This document shows positions 24,452-34,901 of a stretch of 64,000 nt of DNA, piece by piece. The DNA comes from Halorhabdus sp. BNX81 (GTDB lineage: Archaea; Halobacteriota; Halobacteria; Halobacteriales; Haloarculaceae): positions 2,170,001 to 2,234,000 of the forward strand of contig NZ_CP107254.1 in the NCBI RefSeq assembly GCF_029229925.1. Reading direction: 5' to 3'. Position 1 is the first letter of the stretch; every line of letters begins with the position of its first letter. Under the pieces are notes generated by a model. That model was not told where the DNA came from, made no database searches, and saw nothing but the letters and a program-made list of their open reading frames with translations. A program made the translations under genes and the position numbers.

Positions 24452-25081
24452 ATGAACGCTGAGCAATTCATCGACGGAATCCGCGACGACAACGACACCG
24501 CCCTCTCGCGACTCGGGTCCTCGAAAGCCCTGTACGCCGACACAGCGGGAGAGATGGGCGAGGAAACCGTCCTCTCGGCCGCTGCCGACGCGGAACACCA
24601 CGCCGCCGTCACGTACCAGCAGTGGGCCGACAACGAGGGCAACGACGAGGTCGCCGACGCCTTCGCCGAGACAGCCGCCGAAGAGCGCGACCACTACGAG
24701 CGCGTCGCCGGGAAACTCGACGACCACGAGCCAAGCGAGGGCGTCCCCGCAATCCAGGACTATCTCCGCGGTCTCGATGGAACCGTCGAGCGCCTTGGTG
24801 GATTTGTCGGCCGCACGATCGCCGCCGAGAAGTCAAAAGAGCAGTTCACCGGCTACTTCGTCGGCGAGGCCGACCCACAGACGGCACAGCTGTTCCGGGA
24901 CGTGGGCAGCGACCTCGATCCGCAACTCGATCGGGCGGGGGAACTGCTGGAATCGGTCTGTGAAAGCGACGACGACTGGGAGCAGGCCGCCGAGGCAGCC
25001 ACGGGTGCGATCCAGACGGCCTACGACGCCTACACCGAATCGCTGGAGTCGATGGGCGTCAATCCGAAGCCCGTCTGCTGA
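24452..25081 (+). CDS. Rubrerythrin/ferritin-like helical protein
   Basis: A 209-residue acidic protein of ferritin-like four-helix character. The AAADAEHHAAVTYQQWADNE and FAETAAEERDHYERVAGKLD helices carry E..H and E.R.H patterns like diiron sites. The second half (GRTIAAEKSKEQFTGYFVGE) continues the bundle. Homologues in haloarchaea are annotated as rubrerythrin family, sometimes misleadingly as antitermination proteins. It is possibly an iron or peroxide-handling protein. No rubredoxin-like Cys motif is present. Confidence 0.65.
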   Translation: MNAEQFIDGIRDDNDTALSRLGSSKALYADTAGEMGEETVLSAAADAEHHAAVTYQQWADNEGNDEVADAFAETAAEERDHYERVAGKLDDHEPSEGVPAIQDYLRGLDGTVERLGGFVGRTIAAEKSKEQFTGYFVGEADPQTAQLFRDVGSDLDPQLDRAGELLESVCESDDDWEQAAEAATGAIQTAYDAYTESLESMGVNPKPVC

Positions 25082-25191
25082 CCAGGAGAGCGAGCCTTCC
25101 GGGGTTCGTCGATCCGAGCGTCGGTATCCCTCGAATCGCCAGCGATGATCGACAGGACCGGACTTTTGTCAGTGAAGACTGATATGGGACC

Positions 25192-26229
25192 ATGACGGCA
25201 CTCATCTACGGCGCGTATGGCTATACGGGCGAACTGATCGCCCGGGAAGCAGTCGACCGCGGGCTCGACGTCATTCTCGCGGGGCGCAACGGGACGAAGA
25301 CCCGCGGGCTCGCGATCCAGCTCGGTGTCGACTCCCGCGTGTTCGCCGTCGGGGAGGCCCACAACTATCTCGATGGTGTCGACGTGGTACTCAACTGCGC
25401 GGGCCCGTTCGTCGAAACCGCCAAGCCGATGGTCGAAGCCTGTCTGGCAACCGGGACCCACTACCTCGACATCACGGGCGAGATCCCGGTCTTCGAGGCA
25501 CTGGCTGAACGGGACCGGGACGCCGAGGACGCGGGCGTCTGTCTGCTCCCGGGCGTGGGCTTCGACGTCGTCCCGACGGACTGCCTGGCGGCCCACCTCC
25601 ACGACAGACTCCCGGGGGCGACCCACCTCAGACTCGGGATCGATGCGCCGGGATCGGTTTCGGGTGGGACGCTGGCGACGGCGATCGGACAGGCCGGTGC
25701 GGGCGGGATGGTTCGGCGAAACGGGCGACTCCAATCGGAACCGCCGGGTTCGAAAACGCGAACGATCGATTTCGGATCGGGACCGAAACACGCCGTTGGC
25801 GCGCCGATGGGCGACGTCTCGACAGCCTACTACACGACCGGTATCGAAAACATCGAGGTGTATCTGAGCGCGCCCGAATACACCGAATATCTGCTCCGGG
25901 CGGGCCACTATCTCACGCCGCTGTTGGCTGTCCCCAGCATCAAGAGTGGGTTGCAAGCACTGGCTCGGGCGATCGTAAGTGGGCCGTCCGGTGATACGGG
26001 CGAAAGTGAACGGGTATCGCTCTGGGGCGAGGCAACCGACGGCGAGACGACCGTCACGTCACGAGTGCAGACGCCCGAAACGTACGCGCTGACGGTTGAG
26101 GCGGCGACGACGGCCGTCGAGCGGGTGGAAGCAGGATCCGACATCACTGGCTACCAGACGCCGGCGGCGGCGTTCGGCCCCGACTACGTCCTCGATCTCG
26201 ACGGCGTCGAGGGGTTTCTCGACGAGTGA
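25192..26229 (+). CDS. Saccharopine dehydrogenase-like NAD(P)-binding protein
   Basis: A 345-residue cytoplasmic oxidoreductase of the saccharopine-dehydrogenase/trans-acting enoyl reductase type. The N-terminal Rossmann motif is YGAYGYTGELIAREAVDRG, followed by VDVVLNCAGPFVETAKPMVE, THYLDITGEIPVFEAL and LPGVGFDVVPTDCLAAHL, all hallmarks of this family. It is unlikely to be a true lysine-pathway enzyme; homologues act on lipids or unknown substrates. It stands alone, 76 bp before the CinA-like gene. Confidence 0.85.
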   Translation: MTALIYGAYGYTGELIAREAVDRGLDVILAGRNGTKTRGLAIQLGVDSRVFAVGEAHNYLDGVDVVLNCAGPFVETAKPMVEACLATGTHYLDITGEIPVFEALAERDRDAEDAGVCLLPGVGFDVVPTDCLAAHLHDRLPGATHLRLGIDAPGSVSGGTLATAIGQAGAGGMVRRNGRLQSEPPGSKTRTIDFGSGPKHAVGAPMGDVSTAYYTTGIENIEVYLSAPEYTEYLLRAGHYLTPLLAVPSIKSGLQALARAIVSGPSGDTGESERVSLWGEATDGETTVTSRVQTPETYALTVEAATTAVERVEAGSDITGYQTPAAAFGPDYVLDLDGVEGFLDE

Positions 26230-26305
26230 GTCCTTTGGCGGGTGAGTGCTGCCCAGTTCGGTGGACGGAAACACTAACCACCATCGAAGACCGAACGGGT
26301 CTACA

Positions 26306-27073
26306 ATGGATGTCGCCGTACTCACCGTCGGCGAGGAGCTACTGGCCGGTGACACCGACAACACGAACGCCTCGTGGCTCGCCGCGGAATTGACTACCCG
26401 CGGCGTCTCTGTCCGGCGGATTCTCACCGTTCCTGACGATCGTGATGTCATTGCTGATCGTACCAGGGCATACAGTGATGCCTTCGATGCCGTGATCGTC
26501 ACTGGCGGGATCGGTGGAACGCCTGACGACGTGACGATGGACGCGGTCGCAGCTGCCTTCGATCGAGGGCTTGTCGCCAGTGACCTCGCGATTGGCGAAG
26601 TCAAGCAACGACTGGCAGAAATCAGCGATTCAGTCCCCGAACTCGACATCGACGTCGAGGCGGAAGCCGCGATCCCGGCGGGGGCCGAACCGCTGTCCAA
26701 CCCCGAAGGACTGGCCCCGGGCTGCCGGCTGGAGAACGTCTACGTGCTCCCGGGGATTCCAAGCGAAATGCAGGCGATGTTCGAGACGATCGCTACGGAT
26801 TTCACGGGTACGTTGACCGAACGACTCCTCTACACTGTCGAACCCGAGGCGAACATCGTCGGTGCCCTGGCCGACGCACGCGACCGCTTCGACGTCCGGG
26901 TCGGCTGTTATCCGGATCGAGCGGCGCGGCACAACCGGCTGAAACTCACCGGAACTGACGAGACGGCACTCGACGATGCCGCGGCGTGGCTTCTGGAAGT
27001 GATCGACGCCAGCGAGACACCGGTCGAGCGCGACTGGGATCCAGACCACGAGCCGGCGGGCGGACCAGACTGA
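26306..27073 (+). CDS. CinA/MoaB-like molybdopterin-binding domain protein
   Basis: A 255-residue protein beginning MDVAVLTVGEELLAGDTDNT, the N-terminal motif of CinA. The ligand-binding loop is VTGGIGGTPDDVTMDAVAAA, and LPGIPSEMQAMFE is also diagnostic. Only the N-terminal CinA domain is present, without the nicotinamide-nucleotide amidase domain. Possible roles are a pyrophosphatase acting on ADP-ribose-type nucleotides or molybdopterin binding. The ATG at 26306 is preferred over an upstream in-frame start. Confidence 0.88.
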   Translation: MDVAVLTVGEELLAGDTDNTNASWLAAELTTRGVSVRRILTVPDDRDVIADRTRAYSDAFDAVIVTGGIGGTPDDVTMDAVAAAFDRGLVASDLAIGEVKQRLAEISDSVPELDIDVEAEAAIPAGAEPLSNPEGLAPGCRLENVYVLPGIPSEMQAMFETIATDFTGTLTERLLYTVEPEANIVGALADARDRFDVRVGCYPDRAARHNRLKLTGTDETALDDAAAWLLEVIDASETPVERDWDPDHEPAGGPD

Positions 27074-27214
27074 CTGCGGGGTGGCCGGTTGCTGGTGCCC
27101 GTCCCGAATCGGCTCCCGTATTTGCAAACCGGTACCGACAGGGTGGCGAACTCACGACGTCAGGGCTGCGTCGAGCGAGGCCGTCAAGTGCCTCAAGCGA
27201 TTAAGATAGGCACA

Positions 27215-29272
27215 ATGAGCGACACCGGCGGCCCCCTCTCCCCGGACCGGCCCGACGCAGAGACCGACTTTCGCGTCGACGCGCCGTTCGATCCGGCAGG
27301 CGACCAGCCCAACGCCATCGCGCAACTGGCGGAGGGCTATCGCTCGGGCATGGACGAACAGACCCTCCTCGGTGTGACGGGGTCAGGCAAGACCAACACC
27401 GTCTCGTGGGTTCTCGAAGAGATCCAGCAGCCCACCCTCGTGATCGCCCACAACAAGACCCTCGCCGCACAGCTCTACGAGGAGTTCCGCGAGCTGTTCC
27501 CCGACAACGCCGTCGAGTACTTCGTTTCCTATTACGACTACTACCAGCCCGAGGCCTACGTCGAACAGACGGACAAGTACATCGAGAAGGACGCCTCGAT
27601 CAACGACGAGATCGACCGCCTTCGCCACTCCGCGACCCGCTCGCTTCTCACGCGCGATGACGTGATCGTCGTCGCCAGTGTCTCGGCCATCTACGGCCTC
27701 GGTGATCCCGCCAACTACGTCGACATGTCCCTCCGGCTGGAGGTCGGCCAGGAGATCGACCGCGACGAGCTGTTGGGCCGACTCGTCGACCTGAACTACG
27801 AACGCAACGACGTCGACTTCACGCAGGGGACGTTCCGCGTGCGCGGCGACACCGTCGAGATCTACCCGATGTACGGCCGCTACGCCCTCCGGGTGGAGTT
27901 GTGGGGCGAGGAGATCGACCGCATCTCGAAGCTCGACCCCCTGGAAGGGGAGTTACAGAGCGAGGAACCCGCCGCGCTGATCCACCCTGCCGAGCACTAC
28001 TCGATCCCGGAGCAGGAAATCGAGAATGCGATCGAAGAGATCGAGGAGCTGATGGAACAGCGCGTGGGCTACTTCGAACGGCAGGGCGATCTCGTCGCCG
28101 CCCAGCGCATCGAGGAGCGGACGACCTTCGATCTGGAGATGCTCGAAGAGACCGGCTACTGCTCTGGCATCGAGAACTACTCCGTCCACCTCTCGGACCG
28201 GGAGTCGGGCGAGGCCCCCTACACCCTACTGGATTACTTCCCCGACGATTTCCTGACGGTCGTCGACGAGTCACACCAGACGATCCCCCAGATCAAGGGC
28301 CAATACGAGGGCGACAAATCCCGGAAGGATTCGCTCGTGGAGAACGGGTTTCGACTGCCGACGGCCTACGACAACCGCCCGCTGACCTTCGAGGAGTTCG
28401 AGGAGAAAACGGACCAAACACTGTACGTGAGCGCGACGCCGAGCGACTACGAGCGCGAGCAGAGTGATCAGGTGGTCGAGCAGATCGTCCGCCCGACCTA
28501 CCTCGTCGATCCCGAGATCGAGGTCAGCCCCGCCGAGTCGCAGGTCGACGACCTCATGGATCGCCTCGACGCCCTGCCCGACGACGAGCGGGCCCTGGTG
28601 ACGACCCTGACCAAGCGCATGGCCGAGGATCTCACCGAATACCTCGAAGAGGCGGGCGTCGCCGTCGAGTACATGCACGACGAGACCGACACCCTGGAGC
28701 GCCACGAACTGGTTCGGGGCCTGCGCGCGGGTGAGTTCGACGTGCTCGTCGGGATCAACCTCCTCCGTGAGGGCCTTGACATCCCGGAAGTGAGTCTCGT
28801 CGCCATCCTCGACGCCGACCAGGAGGGATTCCTCCGCAGCGAGACGACGCTCGTCCAGACGATGGGCCGGGCCGCCCGGAACGTCAACGGCAAGGTGGTG
28901 CTGTACGCCGACGAGCCCAGCGACGCCATGGAATCGGCCATCGCGGAGACGAAGCGGCGGCGGCGGATTCAACGCGAATACAACGAGGAGCACGGCCACG
29001 AACCGACGACTATCGAGAAGGCCATCGGCGAGACGAACCTGCCGGGGAGCAAGACCGAGACGGGCGGGTCGGCGACGGCCGACCCCGCGGACGAGGAGGC
29101 CGCGGCCAGGCTGATCGAGGAGTTGGAGGAGCGCATGGGGGAAGCGGCGGACAACCTGGAGTTCGAACTCGCGGCGGACATCCGCGATCGCATCCGGGAG
29201 CTGCGCGAGGAGTACGATCTGGACGGCCCGGATGGACCCGGCGAGGACGGCGTCCCGGCTCCCGAACGCTGA
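27215..29272 (+). CDS. uvrB: Excinuclease ABC subunit UvrB
   Basis: A 685-residue DNA repair helicase that loads damaged DNA for UvrC incision. Walker A is [19 protein letters not shown]. The beta-hairpin region is [20 protein letters not shown], and helicase motif II is the TVVDESHQT block. Motifs V-VI are [15 protein letters not shown] and [15 protein letters not shown]. The C-terminal UVR domain ([20 protein letters not shown]) binds UvrC. The ATG at 27215 begins [13 protein letters not shown]; the frame is open upstream but without family similarity. No uvrA or uvrC is present in the window. Confidence 0.97.
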   Translation: MSDTGGPLSPDRPDAETDFRVDAPFDPAGDQPNAIAQLAEGYRSGMDEQTLLGVTGSGKTNTVSWVLEEIQQPTLVIAHNKTLAAQLYEEFRELFPDNAVEYFVSYYDYYQPEAYVEQTDKYIEKDASINDEIDRLRHSATRSLLTRDDVIVVASVSAIYGLGDPANYVDMSLRLEVGQEIDRDELLGRLVDLNYERNDVDFTQGTFRVRGDTVEIYPMYGRYALRVELWGEEIDRISKLDPLEGELQSEEPAALIHPAEHYSIPEQEIENAIEEIEELMEQRVGYFERQGDLVAAQRIEERTTFDLEMLEETGYCSGIENYSVHLSDRESGEAPYTLLDYFPDDFLTVVDESHQTIPQIKGQYEGDKSRKDSLVENGFRLPTAYDNRPLTFEEFEEKTDQTLYVSATPSDYEREQSDQVVEQIVRPTYLVDPEIEVSPAESQVDDLMDRLDALPDDERALVTTLTKRMAEDLTEYLEEAGVAVEYMHDETDTLERHELVRGLRAGEFDVLVGINLLREGLDIPEVSLVAILDADQEGFLRSETTLVQTMGRAARNVNGKVVLYADEPSDAMESAIAETKRRRRIQREYNEEHGHEPTTIEKAIGETNLPGSKTETGGSATADPADEEAAARLIEELEERMGEAADNLEFELAADIRDRIRELREEYDLDGPDGPGEDGVPAPER

Positions 29273-29323
29273 TCGGGGCCAAACCACACACTATTATTTA
29301 GCTGTCACGTCTCACGGGCGAAT

Positions 29324-30358
29324 ATGACTGGTCCCCCGGCCTGGACGCGACGTGGCGTGCTGACGGCACTGCTCGCCGCCGGTGCCGGCTGTACAACCGA
29401 GACGGACGACGCGACGACGAGTACCCAGGAACCGTCGGACCCGGAGACGCCGACGGACGAGCCTTCCGAGCGTTCGACGACGTCAGCACCGACGCCCACA
29501 GAAACCGCGACGACGACCGAGGAGCCGACGGCGACGGACGAACCGACGACCGAAGAGCCGACGACAACCGCCGAATCGATAGAAGAGATCACCGACATCG
29601 AGTTCAGAGAAACGCCGCAGCGGACGCTTCGACTCGACCTCTATCTGCCATCGACCGAGGAATCCAGCCCGTTCGTCGTCTATGCCCACGGCGGCGCCTG
29701 GATCATGGGCGATAAGGGCCACCGGCCGATGTTCGATCGACTTGTCGAGGAAGGCTTCGCCGTCGCCGATATTCAGTACCGTCTGGCCCAGGAGAAGCAG
29801 TACCCGGCCGCAGTCCGGGACGTCGTCGCGGCCGTGAAATGGGTCCGGGCCAACGCCGGCGAGTATGGAATCGATAGCGATCGCGGGGCGCTCATGGGAT
29901 ATTCTGCCGGGGCACACCTGGCCGCGCTGGTCGCTGTCGCGCCCGATCACGGGACCTTCCAGCCCGACGAGTTCCACCCGGACGTCCGGGTCGGCGTCGA
30001 CGCGCTCGTCGGCTACAGCGGCCCCTACGACTTCACTGAATCCGGGATCGGAGAGAACCCGCTCGTCGCGGCCTTTTTCGGCGCGGACGCCCCGACGGAG
30101 CGTCTCGAGGAGGGGTCACCCGTCAGTCACGTTGAGGGCGACGATCCGCCGGCACTGTTGATCCACGGCACCGATGACAACGTCGTCCCGTATCGGTCGA
30201 CGACGGCCCTGGCTGACGCCTACCGGAATGCCGGCGTGCCGGTCGACGTCCTCACGGGGGATGGTGCCGGCCACGGGATGATCGACAACGACGAGTGGCG
30301 CGAGGAGACGCTACCGAGCCAGGAGCAGTTCCTCGCCGACCACCTCCAGACGCAATAA
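29324..30358 (+). CDS. Exported alpha/beta-hydrolase (esterase/lipase) lipoprotein
   Basis: A 344-residue secreted enzyme. TRRGVLTALLAAGAGC is a Tat signal ending in a lipobox Cys. Next comes a Thr/Glu/Pro-rich linker of about 60 residues, probably a surface spacer. The hydrolase domain has the oxyanion motif YAHGGAWIMGDKGH, nucleophile GYSAGAHLAAL, acid in HGTDDNVVPY and His in GAGHGMIDN, giving a complete Ser-Asp-His triad. It belongs to the BD-FAE/carboxylesterase type. A plausible role is ester removal from plant polysaccharides or lipids outside the cell. Confidence 0.87.
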   Translation: MTGPPAWTRRGVLTALLAAGAGCTTETDDATTSTQEPSDPETPTDEPSERSTTSAPTPTETATTTEEPTATDEPTTEEPTTTAESIEEITDIEFRETPQRTLRLDLYLPSTEESSPFVVYAHGGAWIMGDKGHRPMFDRLVEEGFAVADIQYRLAQEKQYPAAVRDVVAAVKWVRANAGEYGIDSDRGALMGYSAGAHLAALVAVAPDHGTFQPDEFHPDVRVGVDALVGYSGPYDFTESGIGENPLVAAFFGADAPTERLEEGSPVSHVEGDDPPALLIHGTDDNVVPYRSTTALADAYRNAGVPVDVLTGDGAGHGMIDNDEWREETLPSQEQFLADHLQTQ

Positions 30359-30402
30359 CTCGGTTCGTTCTCACGGTCGAGGATGGTGCCAAGAGAAGTC
30401 CA

Positions 30403-31371
30403 TCAAGAGTCCAACAGTCGGTACCCTTCGTTGTCCGGGGCGACGATCCGGACGTCTCCCTCGACGTCGTTCCGGGTGAGGGCGTCCTCGGCAGCCTCGC
30501 GGACAATCGCTGCCGTTTCCACGCCAGTGATCGCATAAACCGTCGGCCCCCAGGAGGACTGGCCGACGCCGTCGACACCCGAGACGGCCGAGAGCGACTC
30601 GATCAGCCGGCCGGCTGGCGGGCGATAGACCCCGCCCTGTTCGTCGGCATACCAGGCCCCGTTGAGCCGGCCGAGCCGGGTAACTGCCTCGCCGAATGTC
30701 CGGCGGTCATCGTCGGCGATCGCCGGCAGGAGGCGCTGGGTCAGAAGGGGTGCGATCTCGTCGGCGATCCCCGGATCGGCCCCCTCGACGATCGAGCGCA
30801 TGCTCGCGTCCTCCTCGTTCCCGTGCTGGCCGGTCTCGACATCGGGCGTGACGAGGACGAACCGCCAGGAGTCGGGAATCGCGTGGCGGGCGACGACCGG
30901 CGGCGTGGTCCAGGCACCCGTCTCGGGTGGACTGTGAGTGAAGCGCTCGACCGGATGGCCACCGTCGACGACGAAGCCACCGTCGAGAACGGTCGCGATG
31001 CCGACCCCGCTTCGACCACCGCGCCCGAGGTCGGGAGCGCGGTCACGGACGTCCAGAGCGACGTCGTAAACGTCGGCGATGGCCATCAGCGTGGCCAAAG
31101 CGAGTCGCGTGCCGCTGCCCAGTCCGGCGTGGCGTTCGAAGCGCTGTTCGACAGTGATCGCCGCGCCGGGCACGTCAAGCACCTCGATGGCCCGGCGGGC
31201 ATAGGGTTCGACCGCTTCGTCCGGGCAGACGAGTTCCTCGGCCCGCTCAACGTCAACAACGAGCCGCGGTTCGTCGATCGCCCACCCGATACCGCCATAG
31301 AGCCGATCGCGGGCCAGCGAGAGGTTCTGGAAGCCCGCGTGCAGGCGAGCGCCGATCGAGACGCGCGTCAT
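30403..31371 (-). CDS. Beta-ribofuranosylaminobenzene 5'-phosphate synthase-like GHMP protein
   Basis: A 322-residue GHMP-superfamily protein. The opening VSIGARLHAGFQNLSLARDR and the ATP-type loop ERHAGLGSGTRLALATLM match beta-RFAP synthase (MptG-like), the first committed enzyme of tetrahydromethanopterin synthesis. GRGGRSGVGIATVLDGGFVV is a second family block. Homologues are widespread in haloarchaea, although these organisms are thought to use folate-type C1 carriers, so the true product is uncertain. It is divergent from the DICT-domain gene. Confidence 0.85.
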   Translation of the reverse strand: MTRVSIGARLHAGFQNLSLARDRLYGGIGWAIDEPRLVVDVERAEELVCPDEAVEPYARRAIEVLDVPGAAITVEQRFERHAGLGSGTRLALATLMAIADVYDVALDVRDRAPDLGRGGRSGVGIATVLDGGFVVDGGHPVERFTHSPPETGAWTTPPVVARHAIPDSWRFVLVTPDVETGQHGNEEDASMRSIVEGADPGIADEIAPLLTQRLLPAIADDDRRTFGEAVTRLGRLNGAWYADEQGGVYRPPAGRLIESLSAVSGVDGVGQSSWGPTVYAITGVETAAIVREAAEDALTRNDVEGDVRIVAPDNEGYRLLDS

Positions 31372-31464
31372 CGTGTCTCGATTGGGCGAGGCGTCTCTTG
31401 AAGGCTGGTGTCTCGCCCGCGGGACAGGGTATTATGCCGGTCGGGAACCGAGAGTGTCGTAGCG

Positions 31465-32217
31465 ATGACGCTCGCCCGGATCGTCGAGGCGATACACGAC
31501 CACGAGAAGGAGCTGACGCTGTTCAACTGCGACCGCGACGATCCGATCGCCGACGACCTCGCCGAGTTCTTCCGCACGCAGAACGTCCGCATCCGGACGG
31601 CGAAGACGGCCTCGGGACAGCCGGCCGAGATCGCCGTGCTCAGCGATCGGGACCGCGTCCGCTCGGTCGTCGCCGTCTCGACACTCAGGGACCTGCTCGA
31701 CGGCGTCCTGCCGGGCGCCGACGCCGTCGGCATCGCGGACGGGGCATACGAGCCCATCCTCGAACCGCTCAAGGAGACGACGTTCACCGCCTACGACACC
31801 GAGGAGATGCTGTATACGTCCCGCGAGATCGAGGATCGTGCCCGGCGAATGCGAGACGGGACGATCCACGCCGGCTTCCAGCGGCTCTCGCTGTTTGCCG
31901 AGCAGCGATCGATCTACGCCGACCTCGCGGCACGGGGCGTCGATGTCCACGCCTACGGAGTGCCCGATACGCCACCGCCAGACATCGACGGCGCTGTCCA
32001 CCCGATCGAGAACGACGAGATCGCCGAGACGTGGTTCGTCGTCTTCGACGGGGGCGAGCAGGACGGACAGAAGTCTGCACTGCTCGCCGAGGAACGCGAC
32101 GAGGGGTCGTTCTACGGGATCTGGACGTACGATGCGACGATCGTCGACAAGATTCTCGAGCACCTCGAAGCGACGTACCTCTTTCCGGATCGGGCCCATC
32201 CACAGTCCGACAGCTGA
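31465..32217 (+). CDS. DICT sensory-domain protein
   Basis: A 250-residue cytoplasmic protein. It begins MTLARIVEAIHDHEKELTLF with the NCDRDDPIADDLAEFF strand-helix, the DICT (diguanylate cyclase and two-component) domain start. The HAGFQRLSLFAEQRSIYADL and WFVVFDGGEQDGQKSALLAE segments are typical of the haloarchaeal version. It probably senses an unknown signal; no output domain is fused. The ATG at 31465 is preferred because the upstream frame has poor composition. Confidence 0.82.
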   Translation: MTLARIVEAIHDHEKELTLFNCDRDDPIADDLAEFFRTQNVRIRTAKTASGQPAEIAVLSDRDRVRSVVAVSTLRDLLDGVLPGADAVGIADGAYEPILEPLKETTFTAYDTEEMLYTSREIEDRARRMRDGTIHAGFQRLSLFAEQRSIYADLAARGVDVHAYGVPDTPPPDIDGAVHPIENDEIAETWFVVFDGGEQDGQKSALLAEERDEGSFYGIWTYDATIVDKILEHLEATYLFPDRAHPQSDS

Positions 32218-32373
32218 ACACGCGATGATGACGATCGGCGGGGCCGGTTCGTTTTCGCGCCGGATGATCGGGATGCCCCACGGCTGACCATGTGAATGTA
32301 AATCTATTAGTGTCCCGTCCCGAAATTTTGGTAAGAAATACAACTCGAGGCGAGCAGTCGAGAGGATACCGCT

Positions 32374-32883
32374 ATGGATCCGGATCTCACTCTCCCCATC
32401 GATCGAATCGGGCGACTACTGAAGCCGAGATACATCTCTTGGTTAGTCGCAAACGTCCTCGTCTTTTTTCTCATCAGCAGACAATCCGAAGAAGTCGTCG
32501 TCGAACCTGGCCAGGGTGGATACGTCGAAATATTCGTCTGGCCGACGCTCCGGGACGGATATAGACTAACGGATACTGGTTTCGGTGGCCCAACCGTTGA
32601 TTTTGCCGGACTACTCTGGAATTACGTTGTCGTCCTTCTGCCGGTATATCTGGCACTCACGGTCGCCGCAAATCTGGTGTACCCTAAAACGTTCAGAGCC
32701 ATGGAAGTAACACCAATAGTCTATCGCGATCTCTGGCTCGTCAGTATTCTTGGGGGCGTTCTCACGTTCTTTCTCGCTGCAATCGTTGGATATGAAGGGA
32801 CCATATTGTGGCTGACGATGGGCCTGATCATTTTCGGCACACTGCTCGGCGGCATTACCGCACGATCCGAAGACAAGAACTAG
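32374..32883 (+). CDS. Small membrane protein, unknown function
   Basis: A 169-residue protein with four likely membrane helices: ISWLVANVLVFFLIS, LLWNYVVVLLPVYLALTVAA, LVSILGGVLTFFLAAIVGY and WLTMGLIIFGTLLGGITA. Between helices 1 and 2 lies a loop of about 50 residues. I recognise no family. Its codon use is slightly more AT-rich than that of its neighbours. It is monocistronic. Confidence 0.65.
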   Translation: MDPDLTLPIDRIGRLLKPRYISWLVANVLVFFLISRQSEEVVVEPGQGGYVEIFVWPTLRDGYRLTDTGFGGPTVDFAGLLWNYVVVLLPVYLALTVAANLVYPKTFRAMEVTPIVYRDLWLVSILGGVLTFFLAAIVGYEGTILWLTMGLIIFGTLLGGITARSEDKN

Positions 32884-33161
32884 CGGTGTTGGGGTGTCGT
32901 AATTGCCCACGCAGAAACCACATTGTGGCCAGCATGTTTTGCGTTCGGCCCGCGACGGTCCAGTATGGCAACTGGCCGGGCCATCGAAGAAGTGAAAGTC
33001 AACAATCAGGGGCTCATACCGCTCGATTCGGCCACAGATCCGTTCGAGTGAAAAGTCGAGGTTCAAGCTAGCCGGCCGATCCGCGATGACGCAGGAAGGC
33101 GATATCGGAGACAATCGGCCCCACCGGGTCCTTTTTACTCGCTCCGGGACTCGAATAGGGC

Positions 33162-34901
33162 ATGTCCAACGACGACAGGTTCTCGCGTGACAAAGACGAG
33201 GACCTTCCGAGCACCGACGTCACCGAAGGGCCCGACAAGGCACCCCACCGGGCGATGTTCCGCGCGATGGGCTACGACGACGCCGACTTCGACTCGCCGC
33301 TGGTCGGCATCGCCAACCCCGCCGCCGACATCACGCCGTGTAACGTCCACCTCGACGACGTGGCCGAGACGGCCTGGGACGCCACCGACGAAGCGGGCGG
33401 GATGCCCGTCGAGTTCGGGACGATCACCATCTCCGACGCCATCTCGATGGGCACCGAGGGGATGAAGGCCTCGCTGATCTCCCGGGAGGTCATCGCTGAC
33501 TCCGTCGAACTCGTCGCGTTCGGCGAGCGCGTCGACGGCCTCGTCACCATCGGCGGCTGCGACAAGAACATGCCCGGGATGATGATGGCGATGATCCGGA
33601 CGGATCTACCGTCTGTGTTCCTCTATGGCGGCTCGATCATGCCCGGCGAGCACGAGGGCCGTGACGTCACCATCGTCCAGGTGTTCGAGGGCGTCGGCGC
33701 GTACGCCACCGGCGACATGGACGCCGACGAACTCGACGACCTCGAACGCAACGCCTGCCCCGGCGCGGGGGCCTGTGGCGGGATGTTCACCGCCAACACG
33801 ATGGCCTCGATCTCGGAGGTCATCGGCCTCGCGCCACTCGGGAGTGCCTCCCCGCCTGCAGAAGAGGAGAGCCGCTACGACGTGGCCCGCGAGACCGGCG
33901 AATTGGCCGTCGAAGTCATCGAGGAGCGCCGTCGCCCCTCGGATATTCTCTCACGGAAGTCCTTCGAGAACGCCATCGCGCTGCAGACGGCCATCGGCGG
34001 GTCGACCAACGCCGTCCTGCACCTGCTGGCGATGGCCGCCGAGGCCGGCGTCGAGCTGGACATCGAGGACTTCGACGAGATCAGTCGTCGGACGCCCAAG
34101 ATCGCCGACCTCCAGCCCGGCGGCGAGAAGGTGATGAACGACCTCCACGAGATCGGCGGCGTCCCCGTGGTGCTCCGGCGACTGCTCGAGGCCGACCTGC
34201 TGCACGGCGACGCGATGACGATCACCGGCCGGACGCTCGCCGAGGAGATCGAGCACTTAGAAGAGAAGGGGCGGCTGCCGCCCGAGGAAGAGATCGACGC
34301 CGACTTCCTCTACTCGATCGACGACCCGAAGGAACCCGAGGGCGCGATCAAGATCCTGACGGGCAACCTCGCGCCCGACGGCGCGGTGCTGAAGGCGACC
34401 GGCAACGACGAGTTCTACCACCAGGGGCCGGCGCGGATCTTCGAGGACGAGGAAGACGCGATGGAGTACGTTCAGGAGGACCGCATCGAGTCCGGCGACG
34501 TGATCATCATCCGCGGCGAGGGGCCCAAGGGTGGCCCGGGCATGCGCGAGATGCTCGGCGTTACTGCTGCCGTCGTCGGCCAGGGCCACGAGGACGACGT
34601 GGCGCTGCTCACTGACGGGCGCTTCTCCGGCGGGACGCGCGGGCCGATGATCGGCCACGTCGCCCCCGAGAGTTTCGTCGGTGGGCCGATCGGCGCGCTG
34701 AAGGACGGCGACACCGTGACGGTGGACATTCCCGAGCGCTCGCTCGACGTTGACCTTAGCGACGCGGAGATCCAACAGCGTCTCGATGAGCGCGACGACC
34801 CCGAACCGACCTACGAGAATGGTGTGCTGGCGAAGTACCACCGTGACTTCGACTCGGCGGCCAACGGTGCGGTGAGCAACCCCGGCGTCAAGCGGGAGTG
34901 A
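33162..34901 (+). CDS. ilvD: Dihydroxy-acid dehydratase (IlvD)
   Basis: A 579-residue Fe-S dehydratase, the third common step of valine, leucine and isoleucine synthesis (dihydroxy-acid to 2-oxo acid). Cluster and active-site motifs: [18 protein letters not shown] and [19 protein letters not shown]. The [20 protein letters not shown] block near the C-terminus is diagnostic. It has full length and is monocistronic, and its 3' end is directly followed by the CRISPR leader region. Confidence 0.96.
   Translation: MSNDDRFSRDKDEDLPSTDVTEGPDKAPHRAMFRAMGYDDADFDSPLVGIANPAADITPCNVHLDDVAETAWDATDEAGGMPVEFGTITISDAISMGTEGMKASLISREVIADSVELVAFGERVDGLVTIGGCDKNMPGMMMAMIRTDLPSVFLYGGSIMPGEHEGRDVTIVQVFEGVGAYATGDMDADELDDLERNACPGAGACGGMFTANTMASISEVIGLAPLGSASPPAEEESRYDVARETGELAVEVIEERRRPSDILSRKSFENAIALQTAIGGSTNAVLHLLAMAAEAGVELDIEDFDEISRRTPKIADLQPGGEKVMNDLHEIGGVPVVLRRLLEADLLHGDAMTITGRTLAEEIEHLEEKGRLPPEEEIDADFLYSIDDPKEPEGAIKILTGNLAPDGAVLKATGNDEFYHQGPARIFEDEEDAMEYVQEDRIESGDVIIIRGEGPKGGPGMREMLGVTAAVVGQGHEDDVALLTDGRFSGGTRGPMIGHVAPESFVGGPIGALKDGDTVTVDIPERSLDVDLSDAEIQQRLDERDDPEPTYENGVLAKYHRDFDSAANGAVSNPGVKRE

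Noticed and set aside
23294-24727. 477-codon minus-strand frame over the membrane protein gene
   Set aside because: It is out of frame with the clear four-helix membrane protein and overlaps the rubrerythrin-like gene antisense.
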